Below are positions 48,134 through 58,734 of a stretch of DNA of 64,000 nt, piece by piece. Each line of letters starts with the position of its first letter. The first letter of the stretch is position 1. The stretch lies in NCBI RefSeq assembly GCF_000002875.2, contig NC_009404.2, forward strand, positions 657,501-721,500, read 5' to 3'. Both the position numbers and the translations under genes were made by a program. Origin of the DNA: Leishmania infantum JPCM5 (Eukaryota > Euglenozoa > Kinetoplastea > Trypanosomatida > Trypanosomatidae). Below the pieces are notes generated by a model, which saw nothing but the letters and a program-made list of their open reading frames with translations, did not search any database and was not told the DNA's origin.

Positions 48134-49390
48134 TCACGACTCCCCGTCTGCCTCCCTTTGCTGCCCAACGACGTCCTTCCATCTACTGGCTACGTACCTG
48201 CGCGCCTCAAAAAGAACGTAGCGGGCCATCTCGCGGCGCACGAGTAGCGGCGTGTTGACGATCTTTGCATCCGCCTCCTTCAAGAAGTCCTTCAGCGCAT
48301 CCTTTGCTAGCAGCGTGGAGAGCTCTGTGGGGGTCATGGACTGCGTCTCGAACGGGCCTGTACCGATCTTGGACAAGACACTCTGGAGGCGATTCTCACA
48401 CACGTGGTCGAGCAGGTGATGTGTCGCTTGGCGCACCTCGGGGTCGCGAATGACGCTCTCCATGTCCGGCAGCTGTACGCCGGAGACTTTTATGGACTGC
48501 CGCCGAACCTCCTCCAGCGCGTCTACGCGCGGTCCCTGGCGGCGATCGGTCGAGATTTCCTGGAAGGCAGTGCACTTGAACTTCATGATGGTGAGGCCCT
48601 TTGCGTCGAAGCCGGGCTCGCCGCGACGGCAGTGTTTTACAACGAGGCCCTCCGCCCAGTTCCCCTTGAGCGGGTAGTCGCCCATGCCCACCAGCGGCGG
48701 AATTGTCGTGACGAAGTTTTCCACGTCGAACGCGGCCACCTTGCTCAGCGGCCCTCGAATGATAGCCTTCGCGTAGAGAAGGCCCGAAATTTTCTCGAAG
48801 ATGGCCAAGGCTTGGTCGTATGTCATGGTGCAGTACTCCTCCTCTTCGGTCCTCCGGTACTTGATGTCAAAGGCGTAGAAATGCAGGTCTGGGCAGTACT
48901 GAGGAAAGGCATTGTTCTGCACAGCCGTGATGGTGCGTGGCCTGCCGGCCACCATCACGTTCTGCCGCCGCTTCGGCACGCTCGGATGGTCGTACTTGCC
49001 ACCAAAGAGCTCACCGTTGATGATTACGGTGCTGGGCGACATGCCGAGCTGTTCCGTAAGCAGTTCTCGCCCTTGCTTGGCATACCTCACGAGATCAGGT
49101 ATGAGGATGTGGTAGCCGAAAAAGTGCTCGTACGGTGGCATGATGCCGCTCCGCTTCGCGTACTGAATAGTCTTCCCATGCTCTGTTGAGTAGATGCCGA
49201 AGTTGGCGCCATGCACCTTCTCCGTGGCAATCCACTCATCATTGAAGAGACCCGCGTCCTTCAGTGCTTCAATGCGTCGCGAGTGGGCGTTTTCAATCTC
49301 GCTATACCGCTCGAAAAGTGCTTCTTTTTCATCCGAAAAGAGGACCAGCGAGCGACGCACGAGCCGTGTAAGCAGGCATCGCCGAAACAT
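48134..49390 (-). CDS. REL2: RNA-editing ligase 2 (mitochondrial RNA ligase of the editosome)
   Basis: 418 aa, ATG at 49388-49390. Highly similar by eye to T. brucei KREL2 over its whole length. Nucleotidyltransferase motif I is [11 protein letters not shown] with the adenylated Lys58, followed by [11 protein letters not shown], the [16 protein letters not shown] motif III region, FYAFDIKY (motif IIIa), [10 protein letters not shown] (motif IV), and [11 protein letters not shown] (motif V). The C-terminal domain ([33 protein letters not shown]) is the part that binds an OB-fold editosome partner in the family. The basic N-terminus [14 protein letters not shown] is a mitochondrial presequence. 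REL2 seals mRNA after uridine deletion or insertion in kinetoplast RNA editing. Confidence 0.97.
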   Translation of the reverse strand: MFRRCLLTRLVRRSLVLFSDEKEALFERYSEIENAHSRRIEALKDAGLFNDEWIATEKVHGANFGIYSTEHGKTIQYAKRSGIMPPYEHFFGYHILIPDLVRYAKQGRELLTEQLGMSPSTVIINGELFGGKYDHPSVPKRRQNVMVAGRPRTITAVQNNAFPQYCPDLHFYAFDIKYRRTEEEEYCTMTYDQALAIFEKISGLLYAKAIIRGPLSKVAAFDVENFVTTIPPLVGMGDYPLKGNWAEGLVVKHCRRGEPGFDAKGLTIMKFKCTAFQEISTDRRQGPRVDALEEVRRQSIKVSGVQLPDMESVIRDPEVRQATHHLLDHVCENRLQSVLSKIGTGPFETQSMTPTELSTLLAKDALKDFLKEADAKIVNTPLLVRREMARYVLFEARRYVASRWKDVVGQQREADGES

Positions 49391-50112
49391 CTTCGCACAC
49401 GCATAGAATGGCAGCTGCAGTTGGAGTGCTGATTGACCTCGCTGTGCAGGCGCTCTTGTGGTTCCACGAAGGCTGAATCCCTTTCTTCTTTCGCTTCACG
49501 TTCTGCGTTGCTCGCCGCACACGTGCAAGCCACACGGGATATACACAGCCAGAGAAAAAAGGGGAGAGATGGCAGAGCTCGGCAATGAAGGTGGCGGGGG
49601 CATGAACCACAAAGGGCCGCCCCCACGCCCATTGATCCTTGCGCGCGTGTGTGCGCGTCTGTGAGTGCGGGAGAAGCCGTCATTGTCAACACCACCACCA
49701 TTAAAAAAAAAGATGAGTTCGAGTGTGAGACATACAGACGTCTTTTCCATCCACCCTCACCGCTAGCCAGGATGGCGACTGTGGTAATGCCGCGGCAGCA
49801 GCAGTACTGCGCACAAAGCACATCACCACGCCACCTTTTGATCTTCATTTTTCTTCCTCTCTGTGGCGAAGCGTGGCGGGAGACACCAAATAACGGAAAA
49901 TGCGAAGACGGTCGTGTGCGGCAGCCCGCGCCGCAACGGATTGTCTCTGTGCCTCAAGAAACGCTGCTCCTCCCTCGCCTGATACGAAGACAGCAGAGGT
50001 GAAACGTATCCGTTAATGCTTGCCAACGGCGCTTGCTCAAAAACACCAACGCACACTCGCTTGCAGGAGGGCACCGGTAACCACATTGATCGACGCCACA
50101 CGACGCGGAGCC
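49391..50112. other. Intergenic spacer upstream of REL2
   Basis: 722 bp, no gene. Poly-A run on the plus strand at 49703-49710 is poly-T on the sense strand and may be part of the pyrimidine tract for REL2. Confidence 0.5.
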
Positions 50113-51015
50113 TCACTCGAACGGAATCACCTTCTTTGGCTTAACCAGCGCTATCATGCTCGGGCAGCATACGTACACGTCCGCATCAGGGAAGTCGTTT
50201 AGAGGAGCCACGCGGTCTGCGTAGATGTTGAACTGTGAGGCAGCACACATGTACACGACGTCGTGGCGCACATTCGGCCTCCGCAGCCGCAGCTCGTGCG
50301 CGTGCTTCTCAATGCTCAGATAAGTCGGAATGACGTCAGGGCACACAATGTCGACAGCCGAAAGCGCATGGCTGCCCGGCTGCCGCACAATGGTCACGAT
50401 GCTCGACTCCTTCAACACGTTCAGCTCATTGCACATTTCATCGACGGCAACGGCGGGAAGCGCATCTCCGTCGACAAAGGCTACAACTGCACGCGGCGTG
50501 CGCTTCGGCTTAATGCGCACCCCCGCCTGCACATCGAGCGCAGCGTCCGGGTTGTGCAGTACTTCTCCGACAATGTCCACATCATTGATATCGGCCTTGC
50601 TGAGCACGTACTCGAGTGGCATGTACGTGTTGTGATGCATGCGCGCTCGCTTCGTGCAGAACTGCTGAAGCTTCATCATGGACAATGTATACGTTTCAGT
50701 GGGCTTTGAGGAGGACGACGCGCGTTGCTCCTGAGTCTTGTCCACGTGAGTGGGCCGCACATGCCATTTGGCATGCAGCTGGCTTCCATCCTCCACACTA
50801 AGCAGCTCAGGGAATCTCAGCACTGCCTCCTTCAGCGTGACGGCACCGACCGCGGAAGGCGAAAACGACGGAAACTCATCATCCAGAAGCGCCTGCAGCT
50901 GGGACCCCGAGAGCCCAGATTTCGGCACACGCGCGGCGATGCGGCGCATCCAGTGAAGCGCGGTGGGCATCTTTCCCGCTTGCTGCAGGAGGGCTCGCGA
51001 CGCTGTCAACAGCAT
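50113..51015 (-). CDS. Putative mitochondrial protein with possible LOTUS- and NYN-like domains
   Basis: 300 aa from the ATG at 51013-51015, TGA at 50113-50115. The N-terminus MLLTASRALLQQAGK suits a mitochondrial presequence. Residues ~25-85 (SGLSGSQLQALLDDEFPSF then VTLKEAVLRFPELLSVED) resemble a winged-helix OST-HTH/LOTUS fold. Residues ~180-300 begin AVVAFVDGDALPAVAVDEM and alternate strands and helices (SIVTIVRQPG, ADVYVCCPSMIALVKPKK), reminiscent of NYN/PIN nuclease-like domains, where an early Asp opens the fold. Such a pairing is known in RNA-regulating proteins (MARF1 type). This is pattern reading only; catalytic acidic residues beyond the first Asp pair are not clear. Confidence 0.75.
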   Translation of the reverse strand: MLLTASRALLQQAGKMPTALHWMRRIAARVPKSGLSGSQLQALLDDEFPSFSPSAVGAVTLKEAVLRFPELLSVEDGSQLHAKWHVRPTHVDKTQEQRASSSSKPTETYTLSMMKLQQFCTKRARMHHNTYMPLEYVLSKADINDVDIVGEVLHNPDAALDVQAGVRIKPKRTPRAVVAFVDGDALPAVAVDEMCNELNVLKESSIVTIVRQPGSHALSAVDIVCPDVIPTYLSIEKHAHELRLRRPNVRHDVVYMCAASQFNIYADRVAPLNDFPDADVYVCCPSMIALVKPKKVIPFE

Positions 51016-52989
51016 TGTTGGACGCCGGAGATCCCTTTGAACCTTTTCGCTCCTTTCTTCGCCAGCTGACTGATAAGCGCCGCACACGATCTACAGCTTG
51101 GGTGCGCTTCTTCGTCGTTTTTCTTCACGGATCGCGACTCCGTAAAAAAAAGCTCGCTGCTTGCACATGTGCCGTGAACTACTCGATAGCAATGGGAGCA
51201 GAGAGAAGAGGGAGAAGGGCGTGGTAGGTGAAGCGAGGCGTGGAACCAGGAATGACGACATTGCGTGCGGCTCGTCGGAGTGTGTGTGTGTACGACGACT
51301 TGCCACGTCCTCTCCATGCTCTCCGAGAACGAAGGCACGGGTTTCTGCCACAGACACAGACACATAGACAATATATACGATAAAAAGACAAGGAGAAAAG
51401 GACGCAGTCTGTGCGGGTCAGAGACTGCGCGGCATCTGTGAGGCAGTGAGTGTGGTGGATGCACCTGTGCTTTGATTGAAGCGTACATTTATACTTGGAA
51501 ACTGTGTACAACACGGGGGGGTTTAGCGGGTAACAGGCACACTTCCTTGAGAGGCTTCCTCTATACGTAGCAGGGCCGCAAGTAGAGAGAGGAGCGGCAA
51601 GGGATTCGACAGGGGTGACGCGCCTCCTGGGGAGCATTCCCCACCCCTCCCCCCGGGCAACAGACGCGGTCCATCATGGCGAAACGACGATGACTTCAAA
51701 CAACTTTATATGCTGAGCGAAAAATACCTCCGTCCCAGCCATGCGCACACACACACCCTCACGCGTACATACGGAGCAGCAAAACAAGACTAACACGATG
51801 GCTAGAGAAAGAAAGAGTCTCAAGACAGCGAAAGATATATCAAGCACTTTGGCAATCCCCCCTCTCCTAATTTCCATCTGCACCCTCTTCGCAGTGACTC
51901 CGCCTGGGGCGCAAAAGGAGCATACGGACGGTAACGGATAGGTGATGGTTGAGGGAAGGGTTGGAAGGGGGAGGGAGGGAGAGAGGAATGGCCAACAAAG
52001 TACGGAAGAATGACTGTCACCCACCACCTAATGATGGGGACGGTAGTGATGATGGCTCGAGAAAAAGGAATGATAAAGAGAGGGCGGGAAAGTGACGAGG
52101 GAGAGAGAGGCATTCAGGGAGTGAGGGGTGAGAGCACGATGAAAAGATGACGGCGGGTGTACATGCATGCGCATTGCCAGCCGATCAAAGCAGGTTGCTT
52201 TTTTCTCCGACACACATACCCGCACACACTCAATCCTCATGCACGTGTGCGTGCAGCACCACACCCTACCCCAGGCTAAGCGCCGCGTCTCACACTTAGC
52301 TAGATGTTACATCCCCCGCAGATCTAGCTCACCCGCAGCATTACACCACACACACACACACACACACATGCACAAACATCTATGAATCCCTCTTGGCTCC
52401 ACAGCGGGCGCCGCCACCGTCGGTTGCGCGGTCTGCTAGCATGCCGCGCAGTCTATAATACGCTTGCCTCATTAGCCAAGAAATACGCTGGCTCAGAGAG
52501 AGCAAGAGAACACCTGCATCAGCGACTACGAATGAAAATATCGATACATCCGACTGCGCGTACACGTCCACACATGCCTCGCGGCATAACATGTCTGCCC
52601 TCGCCCGCAGCGACAGCAACAATAAAACCCTAAAGACGCTGCGGAGAGAAACAGCCGAGGGAGTGCAGCTTCCTCGCTTGTGCGTCGCCCCACCAGGAGG
52701 GATAACACGATGGGCGCTGAGCGCGAGTGTTTAGACGCTTTGCGGTGGGCAGGGGAGAGGGGCCAAACGGACGGACGGGACGGGAGCAGAGGAATGAGGG
52801 GCGGCTGAGGCTGCGAGTAAATCGAGGGCGTTCATCCATGCTGCGCCCCTTGCTCAGCAGCTGCTCGAAGAAGAAGTTTCTTTGCAATGTGGCGGCGGAA
52901 GATGGCCAGAGAGCCAGGGTAAGATCAAAGGGCGCGTCTAAAGGCGAACCGAAACGGAAGGGATATATATATATATATACATATATAGA
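51016..52989. other. Long spacer between DIRE copy B and the 300-aa protein gene
   Basis: Nearly 2 kb without a supported gene. It contains a (CA)n run at 52347-52368 and a (TA)n stretch at 52963-52987 that abuts the 3' end of DIRE copy B. The part nearest 51016 has poly-A (plus strand) at 51143-51150, i.e. a T-run on the sense strand near the putative splice region. Confidence 0.55.
52963..52987. repeat. (TA)n repeat at the 3' boundary of DIRE copy B
   Basis: TA dinucleotides with one CA interruption, ending two bases before the DIRE B boundary. It has no counterpart next to copy A. Confidence 0.9.
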
Positions 52990-53180
52990 TTTCCATCGTG
53001 CCCGTTTCTGCCACGAACAAGTCAGGACACGTACACGCATACGCAACCACAGCTCATCTACCTCTGCCACAATGCGGCTACATCCTCGTCGTCTAGGATG
53101 AGCCGTCCCTGCCGTCGAATCGGAGCCATGCGCCTAACGGGCTCTCTTGCCATCTTCAACCGCTTCTCGTGGAAGCAAAC

Positions 53181-53978
53181 ACAGGCGCGACGATCATCTC
53201 AGAGGTCCCCATGATCCCGCGAGTAAGTTGCGGCGCTACGCTGAACTTCCTCAGCGCCGCGATGACAGCGTCGTTATCGACCCAGTCGAACGCGCGAGCG
53301 CAGTCCACAAACACTGCCCCGGCCATCGTAGCTGGCTGGACTGCACTACTTTGCGGAGGAGCAAGTCCAGGGGGTCTACGGTGGAGCGGTGAGGACGGAG
53401 GCCAGGCTGCTGTGGCTGGAGCTTGTCTTCCAGATGGCCGCGCACTGGTCGTGAGAAGATTCGCTCAGGTAAGTTGCACGGATTGCTGGTCAGCGTTACA
53501 GGGTGGTAAGGCGCGGGATCATCATCGGGCTTGTGCGGCTTCAGGAGGAGCCGCAATGAGCCCCTTCTTTCCATGTAGCAGGGACAGGGCCAGTGTGGCG
53601 GCGCTACGGCTGCAGATGTTCAGCAGTGCTCTCCTGCCGTGCTTCGCGGGGGGCCTTGACACTCTCACAGGGAACTTGGCGCAGTGCCGCCTCGAGCTCA
53701 CCCATCGCGAACGGTTTGAGGGGCGTGGGGTTTAGGCCCCGTGGGACGCGGAGGGGGACTGCCGGATGTCGCGCTGACTTCTGCTGGCACATCTTCACCA
53801 ATACGCTGGACTGCTCTTGCGCACTCAGGTAGCGGTCGTCTTGTCGCATTGCCGGTGCATGCGGTGCGCAGATAAGAGAGGGGGGGGTCGTCGGCGCTGC
53901 TGGATCGTGTCCATGCTTCAAGGCCAGCTCGTCAGGCTCTTTGACGAGCATATCCAAGAGAGGCCGATGCTCGGGCAA
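53181..53978 (-). pseudogene. Reverse-transcriptase remnant in DIRE copy B
   Basis: Same fragments as in copy A. The two-base longer G run at 53880-53887 joins two reading frames that are separate in copy A, giving one longer open stretch (53978-53604), but the gene remains broken elsewhere. Confidence 0.8.
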
Positions 53979-54452
53979 CGCGCAGGGGACCCTCTCGAGC
54001 GCTGCTTTTCATCGCGTCCGTTTTGGCGTCCAGAGCTGCCTGTAGGCTGCTCTACCAGATGGGACAGCCTTCCCGGTGGCCTTCGCTACGATCCCAGTTG
54101 TGTCTGTGTGGTCGGGTGTGACGGCGTGGGCGATTCACCTTTGCTCGCTGGCGCGCTTTCGGGTTTGTCGTCGTAGCCGGGGTTCAGCGCGGCGCTCTGA
54201 AGCTCGTGCGTCTCCGCTTCTGTGCTGCTGTGGTGTAGGCGCCATTGTTGCGGATCGATTTGGCAGCCACGGAGCGGCACAGTTTCCACATCGCCTCCTG
54301 GAGGGAGTATGATTCGGCGCCAGCCATCTCTGGCGGCCCCCGGGCCATACCCCCTCCTCAAAGTGGACGGTGGCCCGAATTGCGCCGTGGTCACCCGGCG
54401 CCGTGGTGGCGGTGCCATGTCGAGGTGTCTTTACCGCTTGCACAGGCCCAGC

Positions 54453-55067
54453 ATTCGGCATTGGACCAGTCGTGCAGGGGTGGCCCCGGCCCGGTCGGAT
54501 CGCCCTTTCGCGTCCCACACCGGGAGGTCCGCGTTGGCGCCCATTCGAATCATGCGAAAACTCAGTGCGACGTCGCTTGGCACCGGATCGAGAGAGCTTC
54601 CCATGCCACCAGGTCACTCTTAGCCGTGTAGCCGGACGTGAGGTGTGTATCTGTCGAGCAGGGTCACCGCAGCAAAGCCAGAGCGCCACTGCTGCAACCC
54701 CGCCCTCGGGAACCGGGAGGGGGGCCTACATCTGCCCGTATGTCGTGCTGCGTGAGCACCGAGACGCCAGTGCCGTGCTTCTTTTTTCCTGCTGCACCGG
54801 AATGCTGAAAACCCGGGAGGCCAGATGCCGTTGTAGGCCTGCCGTGGTGAGACGCGCCTCTTGCAGAGTGCAGACTTGCATCGAGGATTCACCAAGGAGC
54901 CGCGCCAAACAGCACCGTTTGGCGACGTTCAGCCCGCTGCGATGCCACGGCAGGCAGCACAGACTCGGTCCGGGAGTACGCTCCGCATCAGCGCAGCGCA
55001 GCAAACACAGAAGCACAGCAGCTGGGTGCGTATCATTGCTGAAACGTTGGCGCGTTTCGCAGCGCAC
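54453..55067 (-). pseudogene. Endonuclease remnant in DIRE copy B
   Basis: Same decayed endonuclease as in copy A, with one substitution (C to A at 55044) that changes a single residue of the non-functional translation. Confidence 0.7.
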
Positions 55068-55255
55068 TGCCAGCCCAGCCCTGTGCCCGCTGACACCGAG
55101 AGGCTACAGCCGTACTCGCGAGCAGCGTGCAGGCTCTTTGGCTTCTCCGCAAAGAGCTGGGACACTGGGCACCGATACCAGGATCAGGTAGCCCCACGTC
55201 ATCAGGGGATGGAAAGAATGAGCGCACGAAAAGGACCGGAGAAGACAAGGTCGAC

Positions 55256-56461
55256 CTACTCCTTGGAGCCCTCTGTCTGCATCATGAGCGATGCGATTAT
55301 GAGCACATGGTGCTTCACACCAAGCTCCATCCCTGCCTCGTTCATTCGGAACCTTGAGCTGTAGTTGTGATTGTTGGCGTCTCCCAAAGCGCTGTTTCCC
55401 ACGCCCAGCCAGCACAGACAGCCGGGCACCACCGCTTGATATTCCGAAAAATCAGCGACCCCCAGAAGAGGAGTGGAGAGCTCGTGATAGTTGCCCTCAC
55501 CGACAAGACGAACCGCCGCCGCCTTGGCTACCTCGTACGCCTTCGGGTCGTTGTACGTCACGATGTTGGGCTCCAGCCAGCTCAGCTCGTACTGGGCGCC
55601 GTGCGCCTTCGTGATGCCGGCGATGATCTCCTCCATCAGAGAGGGCACCCGAGCCTGAGTGTCGCGGTCGAGGCAGCGCAGTGTGCCGCGCATGCGCACG
55701 GTATCCGGAATCACGTTATAGCTTCCTCTCCCGCCCTCGAAGGTGGTAATGCTCAGTACAGGGGCCTTCAGAGCGCTCACGCGGCGTGATACAACGGACT
55801 GGAGGTTTGCCACGACCTCTGAGGCAATGAGAATGGGGTCGACACACAGCTCCGGCTGCGAGGCATGGCCGCCAGCACCGCGGATCACAATGTCGAAGTC
55901 GTTGCACGCACCCATAATCGTTCCCATACGGCACCAGATTGACCCGGAGGGACGCATGACGTCGACGTGCAGCCCAAAGATCATGGACACGCCATCCAGC
56001 ACACCAAGGCCCACCAGCTGCTTCGCGCCGCTCGGGACCACCTCCTCGGCGTGCTGGAAAACAAAGCGAACAGTCCCACGGATGCGGTCGCGCATCTGGC
56101 ACAGCACCTTCACCGCCCCAAGCAGCATCGCCGTGTGGGCATCGTGGCCACACGCGTGCATCACGCCTGGCCGCTTCGAGCTGAAGGGCTCGCCGCTCTC
56201 CTCCTGCAGCGGCAGTGCATCCATGTCGGCGCGCAGGGCGTACATGGGTCCCTCGCCAGCGCCACCCCGCAGGTCCGCCACGACGCTGTTCGGCGTCAGC
56301 CGGCGAATGTCCAGCGGTGCGGGCATGCTGCTGAGGACGTCCGCCACGTAGTCGGCGGTGGGCTGCTCCTCATACGCAACATATGGATACTCGTGGATGT
56401 GGCGCCGCCACTGCACCACCTCAGGCTGCACAGCTGTGATTAGTGTCTGCACAAATGACAT
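55256..56461 (-). CDS. M20D aminoacylase, copy 1 (divergent member)
   Basis: 401 aa from the ATG at 56459-56461, TAG at 55256-55258. N-acyl-L-amino-acid amidohydrolase of peptidase family M20D (hippurate hydrolase/aminoacylase type), a zinc-dependent deacylase. Metal-site motifs are kept: [13 protein letters not shown] and GLHV, and a late His in NNHNYSSRF. It shares an 884-bp gapless block (55533-56416) with copies 2 and 3. Two patches differ sharply: residues encoded by ~55902-55969 ([14 protein letters not shown], and GACNDF instead of GACDDF) and ~55718-55750 ([11 protein letters not shown] instead of [11 protein letters not shown]). The C-terminal ~100 residues are also different and five residues longer. 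Likely distinct substrate preference rather than loss, since catalytic residues remain. Confidence 0.93.
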   Translation of the reverse strand: MSFVQTLITAVQPEVVQWRRHIHEYPYVAYEEQPTADYVADVLSSMPAPLDIRRLTPNSVVADLRGGAGEGPMYALRADMDALPLQEESGEPFSSKRPGVMHACGHDAHTAMLLGAVKVLCQMRDRIRGTVRFVFQHAEEVVPSGAKQLVGLGVLDGVSMIFGLHVDVMRPSGSIWCRMGTIMGACNDFDIVIRGAGGHASQPELCVDPILIASEVVANLQSVVSRRVSALKAPVLSITTFEGGRGSYNVIPDTVRMRGTLRCLDRDTQARVPSLMEEIIAGITKAHGAQYELSWLEPNIVTYNDPKAYEVAKAAAVRLVGEGNYHELSTPLLGVADFSEYQAVVPGCLCWLGVGNSALGDANNHNYSSRFRMNEAGMELGVKHHVLIIASLMMQTEGSKE

Positions 56462-56691
56462 GAGCCAGGTGAATTGGGTGCTAAGCACTAAGTAGGGAAC
56501 AAAAAAAAAGATAAGTGATGTGTTGCATGACGCATGCCCAACAGAGCGAGACGGTAATTGTGGAAGTGATCGACATGGCAGGGATCCGACGTTGCCGTCC
56601 TGTCGCTTATTGCCCTCAGTGAGGGACAGGGGGCAAAGGGCGGGGTAAGACGAGCCGTGGTCGCTTCGAGAAAGCGCGCCTACACACTCAG

Positions 56692-56723
<32 letters not shown>

Positions 56724-57543
56724 GTGTATGTGCAACTCTTCTGCTGCCTGTGTCACAGCAAGAAGGTTTTCAACGGCACTGATGACTTGCGACGGAGCAA
56801 GCACTGCGGCGTCTTCGTTTATGAGGGCTGCAGAAGGACCCTGCTTCTCATTGTCCTGTTCTGCTGCTCACGTATGTGCACTTTGCGTCTTCTGGCCTCC
56901 GTCATCTCCCGTTTGCGTGCGCTCCATGTAGCAGCTGTCGAAGGCGCGGTGAAGTATCGTGTACGTTCGAAAAAAAAATAGAGGAAGAGGCGGCAGCGCC
57001 TCTATAATGGAGTCGATAAGGTGTACCCATATTCACTCTGTGTGTGCAGGAGGGGGGGTGCGTGACAGCAAAGCAAACAGGGATATATATATGAAATGGC
57101 AATCACACCATCGCCACACACGTGAGGAGACAGGAAGGGTGGCGCGGACGGGGAGAATGGAAGGGACCAAGGCTGGCAAGCAAAGAAGGTAGGATAAGTA
57201 GGCAGAAGAAACAAGCAAATGATGTGTGTGTACAACAAGAAACAGTGGCATGCTTTCCTCACAGGAAAGCATCGCTTTGGGGGGAGGGGGAAGGAGGAAA
57301 TCGATGTGAGAAGCGGGTGAAGAGAATACACAATGACGAACGCGCTTCCTCGACAACGAACAGAGGAGAAAAGGAGGATGGAGAGGGGCGCACGCCCGGC
57401 GCAATCTCTCGCAGGGGAGCACATCAGTGTCAGCCATGACGTTAGCTGGAAAACAGCTGTTGCGCCGTCGTTCTCCGCTCACTCCAATCGCGGGCTGCGT
57501 GGATGGGCGTCAGCGTGATGGCAAACACGCACTTGGGTGAGGC
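56462..57543. other. Spacer between aminoacylase copies 2 and 1
   Basis: 1.08 kb, no gene. Adjoining (CA)n and (TA)n runs at 56692-56723. Purine tract near 57280-57300. Little similarity to the spacer of the next repeat unit, so the tandem duplication is confined to coding sequence or the spacers have diverged. Confidence 0.55.
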
Positions 57544-58734
57544 TTACGAATCCATCAGCAGACGGCGTATGACATTCACGTGCAACCCGATCCCGTGGGC
57601 AAAGGCGTCCTCGTTGACTCGGAACATGCAGTTGTGCGCCAGTGGAGCCTTCCCGTCGCCGTACGGCTTCGCTCCGAGTAAAGCATAGCAGCCCGGGATC
57701 ACTGCCTGGTACTCCGAGAAGTCCTCCACGCCGAACCCCGGCTCTTCCTTCACAACAAACGCATCTTTACCAAGCATTTCCTCAGCTACGCTCTTCACCG
57801 CTTCGTACGCCTTCGGGTCGTTGTACGTCACGATGTTGGGCTCCAGCCAGCTCAGCTCGTACTGGGCGCCGTGCGCCTTCGTGATGCCGGCGATGATCTC
57901 CTCCATCAGAGAGGGCACCCGAGCCTGAGTGTCGCGGTCGAGGCAGCGCAGTGTGCCGCGCATGCGCACGGTATCCGGAATCACGTTGTACGCACCGGTG
58001 CCGCCCACGATCTGCGTCACGCTCAGTACAGGGGCCTTCAGAGCGCTCACGCGGCGTGATACAACGGACTGGAGGTTTGCCACGACCTCGGAGGCAATGA
58101 GAATGGGGTCGACACACAGCTCCGGCTGCGAGGCATGGCCGCCAGCACCGCGGATCACAATGTCGAAGTCGTCGCACGCACCGCAGAGGGTGCCCGGTCG
58201 GGTCGAGATGGTGCCGACAGGGTATTCTGCAGCGACGTGCAGCCCAAAGATCATGGACACGCCATCCAGCACACCAAGGCCCACCAGCTGCTTCGCGCCG
58301 CTCGGGACCACCTCCTCGGCGTGCTGGAAAACAAAGCGAACAGTCCCACGGATGCGGTCGCGCATCTGGCACAGCACCTTCACCGCCCCAAGCAGCATCG
58401 CCGTGTGGGCATCGTGGCCACACGCGTGCATCACGCCTGGCCGCTTCGAGCTGAAGGGCTCGCCGCTCTCCTCCTGCAGCGGCAGTGCATCCATGTCGGC
58501 GCGCAGGGCGTACATGGGTCCCTCGCCAGCGCCACCCCGCAGGTCCGCCACGACGCTGTTCGGCGTCAGCCGGCGAATGTCCAGCGGTGCGGGCATGCTG
58601 CTGAGGACGTCCGCCACGTAGTCGGCGGTGGGCTGCTCCTCATACGCAACATATGGATACTCGTGGATGTGGCGCCGCCACTGCACAGCCTCCGGATGCA
58701 CCTCCTGAATCAGAGCGCTTATCGGTGAAGTCAT
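57544..58734 (-). CDS. M20D aminoacylase, copy 2
   Basis: 396 aa, ATG at 58732-58734, TAA at 57544-57546. Peptidase family M20D amidohydrolase. Metal-site residues by family alignment: Cys105 and His107 (HACGHDAHT), Glu140/Glu141 (HAEE; catalytic base and ligand), His166 (GLHV) and His367 (LAHNCMF). The dimerisation (lid) domain lies at ~185-295, with GAGGHASQP and [10 protein letters not shown]. The family releases free amino acids or carboxylates from N-acyl amino acids. 999 bp (57688-58686) match copy 3 (60711-61709) with only one visible difference (57800 vs 60823, Ala/Val); the C-terminal ~45 residues then differ completely. No signal peptide. Confidence 0.95.
   Translation of the reverse strand: MTSPISALIQEVHPEAVQWRRHIHEYPYVAYEEQPTADYVADVLSSMPAPLDIRRLTPNSVVADLRGGAGEGPMYALRADMDALPLQEESGEPFSSKRPGVMHACGHDAHTAMLLGAVKVLCQMRDRIRGTVRFVFQHAEEVVPSGAKQLVGLGVLDGVSMIFGLHVAAEYPVGTISTRPGTLCGACDDFDIVIRGAGGHASQPELCVDPILIASEVVANLQSVVSRRVSALKAPVLSVTQIVGGTGAYNVIPDTVRMRGTLRCLDRDTQARVPSLMEEIIAGITKAHGAQYELSWLEPNIVTYNDPKAYEAVKSVAEEMLGKDAFVVKEEPGFGVEDFSEYQAVIPGCYALLGAKPYGDGKAPLAHNCMFRVNEDAFAHGIGLHVNVIRRLLMDS

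Larger units (their letters stand above)
52990..55231 (-). mobile_element. DIRE copy B (near-identical twin of copy A)
   Basis: Same degenerate ingi/L1Tc-related element as at 22409-24648, in the same orientation, 30,581-30,583 bp away. By eye the only differences are a C/T near the 3' edge (22415 vs 52996), a G run of 6 (23299-23304) against 8 (53880-53887), and C/A at 24461 vs 55044. Identity ends at GCACGAAA (24648/55231), beyond the apparent 5' end of the element, so some flanking sequence is shared too. The copy starts about 25 bp after the stop codon of aminoacylase copy 1. Confidence 0.9.
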
